Origin: Chloroflexota bacterium
GTDB taxonomy: Bacteria > Chloroflexota > Anaerolineae > JAAEKA01
Assembly: GCA_029558955.1 (NCBI GenBank)
Contig: JAKQCW010000238.1
Span: 1 to 41,324 of the forward strand
Direction: 5' to 3'
Length of the DNA stretch: 41,324 nucleotides
Shown here: piece after piece, positions 36,280 to 41,324 of the stretch
Numbering within the stretch: position 1 is the stretch's first letter
Layout: each line of letters begins with the position of its first letter
Translations under genes and position numbers: made by a program
The notes under the pieces: generated by a model
Databases searched by the model: none
What the model saw: only the letters and a program-made list of their open reading frames with translations
What the model was told of the DNA's origin: nothing

Positions 36280-37869
36280 TCAGGCGTTGGCGTCTGGTTC
36301 CGCCGGAGGTGGAGGGGGGGCAGGGGGCTTCTGCAACCGCAGCCAGAGGATGCCGCCCGCCACGATGGCCACGGCAACCAAGAGCGCCAGCCAAGGACTC
36401 CACGGAATATGGATGCCGAAGCCGCTGGCCGCCTCCATGTCGCCCGAGAGATTGACCGGCGTGGGCAGCGGCTGGGCCGCGGGCACCACCACCGACAGTT
36501 GCAGCGGCCGGCGCACGCCAGCCGCCTCGTTGCTGATCGTGGTCAACACCTCAACTTCTTGCGGGGTATAGCCCATGCTGGCAAAGTCCATCAGACCGTT
36601 GGCCACGTGGCAGTCCTGGCACTGGCGGGCGTCCTGCTTGCCCACCACGCCGTGGCTGATCTGCAAGGCCTGCGTGATGACCCCAGAGGCCCACGCGCCG
36701 CTGTAGTCCATGCCCGCTTCGCCGGCGCCGACCGCAATGGCCTGCTCCAGATCGCCCTGGGTGTAGATGCGATCCAGCTTGAGCGGAATAGGCTGGCTGC
36801 TGGCCGCGTCCAGCGGCACAGTGGCGGTGAACAGCTTGAAGGGCTGGATGCGCGCGCTCAGATCGGAACGGCTGCCCGGCCAGGGCTGATCAGGCAGCGC
36901 GGGCTGGCCGTTGTGCCACAGATAGACCGGCTGCACCGAATTGGCGGCCCGCACCTCGTCCACCGGCGCGTAGAGCTCGGTCACCGGATCATAGACCGGC
37001 GCCGCGGTCCAGTCGCGGCTGACCAGGCCGCCGGTGTCCAGCGTGTGACAGGCGCGGCAGTCCAGCCGTGCGTGGCGCTGATTGAGCAGCGGGTCGGTGT
37101 GAGGCGTCGAGGTGTGGCAACTGTCGCAGGTCAGCCGCTGCTCCGGCAGATCCCGGCTCCACAGCGCCGGGCTGAAGCCCATCACCCGATGGTCTTCCGA
37201 GGCGTGGCAGTCCACACACTGCATGCCCGCGGTCACGTGTACGTCCTGCTTGCTGATCTCGCCGTGGGTGTCGGCCGCCGGCGTCAGATCGACGTTGAGG
37301 TTGATCATCGTGCCGCCCCCCACGTTTTGGTGGCAGAGCAGGCAGTTCTGGCTGGTGGGCCGCTGCGCCTGGCGCGCGGCCAGCACGCCGCGGTCCTGGG
37401 TCAGCGTCCAACTGCCATCGGCCTGCTGCACCGGGAAGCGCAGGCTGGTGTCGTAGACGGGGGAATGGCAGATCAGGCAGTCGATGCCGGCCTTCTCCGC
37501 GGACGTCGCCTCGCCGGCTGGGCTGGGCTGGGCGCCGTCGCCGATGTGGCAGAGGGCGCAGCCGCCGGGGATGCCCAGCTCCTCGTTGAGCATGCCCAGC
37601 CAGTTGATGCGCGCGCTGCTGGCCGCGATGGGGCTGTAGTGATCCATCTTGCCCTCCCACGTGTAGTGGATGCTGTGGACCACGTCGTCGGTCACATCGC
37701 CGTGGCAGAGCGCGCAGGTGGCTGGGCCCTGGTAATCCTGGATATACTGATGCGGCTCAGGAGCTTGAGCCTGAGCTGGCTGGGGCCGGAGGGTCAGGAC
37801 CAGCAGCGCCAACAGGGTCAGCCCCGCCGCCCCGCCCATCAACCTGAGCGTGTGGACAAGCAGCTTCAT
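36280..37869 (-). CDS. Octaheme tetrathionate-reductase-family cytochrome c, membrane-anchored
   Basis: 529 aa. A signal peptide (about 1-35, ending AQAQA) is followed by eight CXXCH motifs: CALCH, CALCH, CLICH, CLLCH, CVDCH, CDSCH, CRACH, CQDCH. Spacing and segments (GIDCLICHSPVYDT, NCLLCHQNVGGG, QDVHVTAGMQCVDCHASEDHRVMG, LTCDSCHTSTPH, RLDCRACHT) resemble the octaheme tetrathionate reductase (OTR) family, whose known members reduce tetrathionate, nitrite or hydroxylamine in vitro. A C-terminal helix (about 488-510) and a Pro-rich tail anchor it, which is unusual for soluble OTR. The start overlaps the cytochrome b gene by ATGA. It is the last gene of the operon and probably the catalytic or terminal module. 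Confidence 0.88.
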   Translation of the reverse strand: MKLLVHTLRLMGGAAGLTLLALLVLTLRPQPAQAQAPEPHQYIQDYQGPATCALCHGDVTDDVVHSIHYTWEGKMDHYSPIAASSARINWLGMLNEELGIPGGCALCHIGDGAQPSPAGEATSAEKAGIDCLICHSPVYDTSLRFPVQQADGSWTLTQDRGVLAARQAQRPTSQNCLLCHQNVGGGTMINLNVDLTPAADTHGEISKQDVHVTAGMQCVDCHASEDHRVMGFSPALWSRDLPEQRLTCDSCHTSTPHTDPLLNQRHARLDCRACHTLDTGGLVSRDWTAAPVYDPVTELYAPVDEVRAANSVQPVYLWHNGQPALPDQPWPGSRSDLSARIQPFKLFTATVPLDAASSQPIPLKLDRIYTQGDLEQAIAVGAGEAGMDYSGAWASGVITQALQISHGVVGKQDARQCQDCHVANGLMDFASMGYTPQEVEVLTTISNEAAGVRRPLQLSVVVPAAQPLPTPVNLSGDMEAASGFGIHIPWSPWLALLVAVAIVAGGILWLRLQKPPAPPPPPAEPDANA

Positions 37870-38957
37870 GGTGCGTCTTCTCCCTGGCTGTGGCAGGTGG
37901 TACATGTCGCCTCCTCGAAGTCGCTGTGGCTGAGCGGGGCCGGCGCGATCATGCTGTCCACGCTGTGGCAGAGCAGGCATTGGGCGCGCTCGCCGTCGAT
38001 GGAATGCGGGATCAACGGCGGCGTCGGCTGCCCGGCGGCCTGATCGATGGCCAGCGCGCTCGGCGGCGTGGGCAGCGGCGTCGCCTCCAGCCGCACCGTG
38101 CGCGGGGTGGGCAGCACCGGCTGATAGGCCTGCTCCTCGATGGCCGCGCGCGGCACGGTGGTGATGGCCGTGGTCTCGGCCGTCAGCCAGCGCCAGGTGG
38201 CCAGCACCGACACCAGCACGAAGAGCGTGGCCAGCGGCGCATAGAGCTTGAGCCGGCGATAGCGCACCTCAGGCGCGGGCGGGCGCCAGCCTTTGCCCGC
38301 GCGCTTCTTAGCCAGCTCCTGCGGATGCTCCTCCTCCATCTGCTCCTCGGTCAGATAGCCAGTGAACATGCTCCTGTTGAAGAGCTTGAGATGCACGAAA
38401 TAGAAGTGCCAGGTGATGATGGACAACACCGCCAGCACCGCCTCCATGCCGTGGGCGATCTTGGCCGCGGGCACCACCTCCCCCGGCAGGAATTGCGTGA
38501 TCAGCACCGGATTCCACAGCACATAGCCGGTGATGGTCATCAGGATCGTGCCCCAGACCACCGCCCAATACTCGATCTTCTCCATGAAGTTGAAGCGGGG
38601 GAAGTGCGGGCGCTGTTTGCTCAGGCCGATGTTGTATTTGATGGCGGCGACGAAATCGGTCACGTCGCCCAGGGTGGGCAACATGCTCATCGACTTGCGC
38701 TGCACGTAGAGGCGATAGCCCACCTGCACCGCATGGGCGATGGAGGTCAGAATCAGGATCACCGCGAAGGTGTGATGGATCACACGAGTCTGCTCGATGC
38801 CGCCCAGCGCCTGGATCACAGCCACCGAGATGCCCGCGTCGGAGTATTTCTGCACCAGGCCGGTGATGGCCAGCATGGTGAACGAGATCAGCAACAGAAA
38901 ATGCAGCACCCGATCGCTCACCAGAAAGCGAAGGTAACGCTTGGCCTCGCCGCTCAT
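37866..38957 (-). CDS. Cytochrome b561/FdhI-like membrane subunit fused to a diheme c segment
   Basis: 363 aa. The first 210 residues are a four-helix membrane cytochrome b: SDRVLHFLLLISFTMLAITGL, RVIHHTFAVILILTSIAHAV, WAVVWGTILMTITGYVLW and KIAHGMEAVLAVLSIITWHFYFVHL contain the paired His expected for two b hemes, as in FdnI, HyaC or PhsC. A further helix (about 255-275) leads to an extracytoplasmic tail with two CXXCH motifs (CLLCH, CTTCH). Such subunits exchange electrons with the quinone pool, and here the fused hemes could pass them to the partner cytochromes. ATG 38957 has GGAGG 7 nt upstream and overlaps the 9-heme gene stop by ATGA. Confidence 0.9.
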   Translation of the reverse strand: MSGEAKRYLRFLVSDRVLHFLLLISFTMLAITGLVQKYSDAGISVAVIQALGGIEQTRVIHHTFAVILILTSIAHAVQVGYRLYVQRKSMSMLPTLGDVTDFVAAIKYNIGLSKQRPHFPRFNFMEKIEYWAVVWGTILMTITGYVLWNPVLITQFLPGEVVPAAKIAHGMEAVLAVLSIITWHFYFVHLKLFNRSMFTGYLTEEQMEEEHPQELAKKRAGKGWRPPAPEVRYRRLKLYAPLATLFVLVSVLATWRWLTAETTAITTVPRAAIEEQAYQPVLPTPRTVRLEATPLPTPPSALAIDQAAGQPTPPLIPHSIDGERAQCLLCHSVDSMIAPAPLSHSDFEEATCTTCHSQGEDAP

Positions 38958-40183
38958 GCCTGCACCTCCTTCCGGTGGGCCCGCCGATCCTTGATGTGGC
39001 GGAAAAGATCGAGCCCGATGTAGATCACGAAGAAACCGACCACCATGGGGATCAGAATGCGGTAGAACCAGGTGACGGCCGTGACCAGAGGCGCGGTCTG
39101 CATGTTCGGCGCGTAGTGTCCCAGCCAACTGGCCGCGAAGTTGGCTGAGGCGTCAGGGTGGCACTCTTGACAGCGGGGCAGGATGTTGGCCCGAATCTGT
39201 TCGCTGTCCCGGGTGGCCGGGGCGATGTCATGCACGCCGTGGCAGTCGATGCACACCGCCTTGTTGGTCGCCTGGTCGGGATGTGTCTTGTTGAACATCA
39301 TCACCGTGGTGCCGTGGAAGTCGGCCACGTAGGTGTCGAAGACGTCGGTGGAGATGCCGTATTTGGCCATCAGCGTCTTGTCGGCATGACAACTGCCGCA
39401 CATCTCCGGCGACTGCAGGCGAAACTCCAGCGTGCGCGGGTCGGTGGCCGTGTGCGCCGGGTGGCAGGTGATGCAGGTGGGCACGTCGGGGTTGCCCGAC
39501 ACCAACGCCTCGCCGTGTACGCTGGCCGCAAAGGCCGCATGGATGCCGCTGTGGCACTGCAGGCAGGTGTCGGCCGAGGCGGTCGGCGACACCTCCGGAT
39601 GCGTGGCGCGGCTGATCGGCTGGACGTCGTGGCTGCCGTGGCAGTCGGAGCAGACCGCAGCTTCCCGCACGCCGGCAGCCTGCAACTGGGCATGCACGCT
39701 GTCCACCTGGTGCATCCCTTCGTCGGTGTGACAGTCGGCGCAGCTCTGGCTGTAGTAAATCTGCAAGTCCCGGAAATTGTCGGCCGGCGGCGCGCCGTGC
39801 GGATAGCCCCCGATGTCGGTGTGGCAGTCCTGACAGCGCAGATCTTCGTGCATGGAGCCGGCCAGCACATGGCTGTCCATGGTCACCGGCAGCGACTCGC
39901 CGTCGGGCAGGTTGAGGTAGAGGCCCTGCTGCTGATGGCAGGTGATGCAGGCGGCGTTGGCCGCGGCGGCGTCGCTGGCGGCCGGGCTGACCGTCGGCTC
40001 CTGGGCCGTCGCTGGCGCGGGCGTCAGGAGGAGCACGGCCAGCGCCAATGCCAGCAGCGCGACGCCGATCGCGACTCCGCCTCTCGCCGCGCGCGGGCCA
40101 GCCGCCGATCGCGCCCCTGCGCTTCGATCCGCGGCCGTGGGCTCAACGCAGCAACGTCGGCCTGAAATGCATCGATGACTCAT
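38954..40183 (-). CDS. Nonaheme cytochrome c with N- and C-terminal membrane segments
   Basis: 409 aa. An Arg-rich N terminus leads into a signal helix (about 36-58, ending PATAQ). Nine CXXCH motifs follow between about 78 and 345: CITCH, CQDCH, CADCH, CSDCH, CLQCH, CITCH, CGSCH, CIDCH, CQECH. A C-terminal helix (about 372-395, FYRILIPMVVGFFVIYIGLDLF) ends in a basic cytoplasmic tail. It is of the cytochrome c3/doubled-CXXCH type, a likely electron conduit between the cytochrome b and its partners. ATG 40183 overlaps the upstream gene's TGA by 4 bp. Confidence 0.9.
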   Translation of the reverse strand: MSHRCISGRRCCVEPTAADRSAGARSAAGPRAARGGVAIGVALLALALAVLLLTPAPATAQEPTVSPAASDAAAANAACITCHQQQGLYLNLPDGESLPVTMDSHVLAGSMHEDLRCQDCHTDIGGYPHGAPPADNFRDLQIYYSQSCADCHTDEGMHQVDSVHAQLQAAGVREAAVCSDCHGSHDVQPISRATHPEVSPTASADTCLQCHSGIHAAFAASVHGEALVSGNPDVPTCITCHPAHTATDPRTLEFRLQSPEMCGSCHADKTLMAKYGISTDVFDTYVADFHGTTVMMFNKTHPDQATNKAVCIDCHGVHDIAPATRDSEQIRANILPRCQECHPDASANFAASWLGHYAPNMQTAPLVTAVTWFYRILIPMVVGFFVIYIGLDLFRHIKDRRAHRKEVQA

Positions 40184-41324
40184 GGCGCAACCTCCAGGCG
40201 CGTCGGCGGAATTCGGGGCACGATCACATCCCGATTGGCCTCCAGGGTCTCAGGCGTCAGATCCGCCTCCGTCAGGAAGAGATCGCGCTGGCCGTGGCAG
40301 TTGTTGCAGGCGGCGTTCTGTGGGGTGATCTTCTGCATGTTGTGCGGCGTGGTGGTGTGCCAGGTGGGCACATCGGCGAAGTCGGGCAACAGGTTCTCGC
40401 CGTAGAAGGCCCACATGTCCGGGTCGGCCGCCGTCTGGCGCACCAGCACGTAGTTCCAGGGGGATTCCTCGTCGGGTGCGGGGTTGCGCCCGATCTTGAA
40501 GGTCAGCCTGGCCGGGTCGCTGGTGGCAATGGGCGCGCCCTTGGCATTCTCGCCCGCATGGCAGGTGGCGCAGGAGGTGTAGGCGCCGGCCGAATGGCAG
40601 ACCTGGCACTGCACCGTGTTGACGTGTACCGTGTGCTGCACGTTGGCGCCGCCCAGCTTGACGTCCGCCTGATGGCAATCGACGCAGGCCACCCCTTGGC
40701 TCTGACTGGCAGCCCGCTGGCTCTGGTGGAAGGTCTCGACGCTGTGGCAATCGGTGCAGCTCATGCCAGCCGCGCTGTGTACATCGCCGGGGATCCCTTC
40801 GTGGGCGCCGGTGGATTCGGCGGCGACGGTGGCGTTGTGACAGCCGGCGCAGGTCTGCTCCTGCGCCACGCCATTGCTCATCAGATGGCCGGAGGTCAAC
40901 CCGCCGCCGAGAATGGCCGGCCGGCTGATGTGGCAATCGGCGCAGGTGGCGTGACACTGGGCGCACTGGCCGTTGAAGGCGTGCACCGTCTCCGGCATGG
41001 TGAAGTCAGCGCCGCGCGCCTTGAGCGCCTGCGCGAAGCTGGGCAACATGCGATGGGAGCTGGTGCGCGCCGACTGCACAAGGCCCACATGGCAACTGCC
41101 GCACATCTTGTCGAGCTGGGCGGCGGAAGGAGTCGTCAGGTTGCCGTGGGCTGTGGCCATGTCCAGGGTGCCGGCCGTGCCGCCGTGACAGGTGGTGCAG
41201 CCAGGCTGGCTGTGCACATCGTCGGTGACGAACGCCAGATCGACGAAGACCCGCTGCCAGGGGGCCTGCGCCGGCAGCCCGCCTGCCACCATGTCGGCCT
41301 GGTTGGGCGCCGCGGCGGTCGGCG
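40180..41324 (-). CDS. Multiheme cytochrome c (at least 10 hemes), 5' end outside the window
   Basis: At least 381 codons; the frame stays open to the window edge (reading PTAAAPNQAD before the first internal ATG at 41292), so the true start lies beyond 41324. Ten CXXCH motifs are visible: CTTCH, CGSCH, CAQCH, CADCH, CAGCH, CTDCH, CVDCH, CQVCH, CATCH, CNNCH, with two nearly adjacent (CAQCHATCADCH). There is no C-terminal helix. The end RTPP-like RIPPTRLEVAP is soluble, so it is probably exported and associated with the membrane-bound partners. First visible gene of the operon. Confidence 0.88.
   Translation of the reverse strand, partial: PTAAAPNQADMVAGGLPAQAPWQRVFVDLAFVTDDVHSQPGCTTCHGGTAGTLDMATAHGNLTTPSAAQLDKMCGSCHVGLVQSARTSSHRMLPSFAQALKARGADFTMPETVHAFNGQCAQCHATCADCHISRPAILGGGLTSGHLMSNGVAQEQTCAGCHNATVAAESTGAHEGIPGDVHSAAGMSCTDCHSVETFHQSQRAASQSQGVACVDCHQADVKLGGANVQHTVHVNTVQCQVCHSAGAYTSCATCHAGENAKGAPIATSDPARLTFKIGRNPAPDEESPWNYVLVRQTAADPDMWAFYGENLLPDFADVPTWHTTTPHNMQKITPQNAACNNCHGQRDLFLTEADLTPETLEANRDVIVPRIPPTRLEVAP

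Overview
The window is GC-rich DNA from a bacterium that is most likely a member of the Chloroflexota (Anaerolineae/Caldilineae/Ardenticatenia-like). This is an inference from gene content and style: secreted proteins with long Thr/Pro stalks (TPTPTATP), several very large membrane glycosyltransferases ending in beta-sandwich domains, TTG/GTG starts with strong Shine-Dalgarno sites, a PdtaS/PdtaR-type two-component pair, and intergenic DNA rich in short palindromic and tandem repeats. Promoters of the TTGNNN-17-TATAAT type are easy to see, and strong intrinsic terminators separate most units. I see no rRNA, CRISPR array or prophage. One tRNA (Pro, GGG) is present.

Layout. 0.1-4.9 kb: a stalked surface protein, a class-I glutamine-amidotransferase-like (C26) hydrolase, a DUF2723 membrane glycosyltransferase and a stand-alone rplI. 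5-10.8 kb: two paralogous SH3b lipoproteins, a giant GT39-like protein and an Ala-rich helical protein. 10.8-11.3 kb: repeat-filled intergenic DNA. 11.3-14 kb: an MBL-fold protein, a TPR lipoprotein and an M16 peptidase. 14.1-17.5 kb: a transglutaminase membrane protein, a small alpha-beta protein and an FmdB zinc ribbon. 17.6-18.7 kb: an orphan IS630-type helix-turn-helix protein with a perfect palindrome over its promoter, and a CBS protein. 18.9-25.5 kb (minus strand): a probable cell-surface glycosylation operon (GT2, GT39-like, YfhO, AmaP-like) followed by a rhodanese. 25.9-28.4 kb: a small membrane protein and the PdtaS/PdtaR pair. 28.5-29.6 kb: fmt and tRNA-Pro. 29.8-31.1 kb: a DUF4870-like membrane protein whose stop codon carries a 490-bp terminal-inverted-repeat element built around five 88-bp tandem repeats. 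31.3-36.1 kb: ruvB, a second C26 hydrolase, queA, a MNT nucleotidyltransferase, a 38-aa ORF and a trans-sulfuration PLP enzyme.

36.3-41.3 kb (minus strand) is the most striking region: four genes joined by successive 4-bp ATGA overlaps. In transcription order they encode an at least 10-heme cytochrome (cut by the window edge), a 9-heme membrane-anchored cytochrome, a cytochrome b561/FdhI-like membrane subunit with two added heme motifs, and an octaheme tetrathionate-reductase-family cytochrome with its own membrane anchor. At least 29 CXXCH motifs are visible. The set looks like a quinone-linked extracytoplasmic respiratory complex whose physiological acceptor or donor cannot be read from sequence.

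The candidates for undescribed biology are this cytochrome operon, the 88-bp-repeat element that landed exactly on a stop codon, the palindrome-controlled orphan transposase-type HTH gene, and two dispersed intergenic repeat families.
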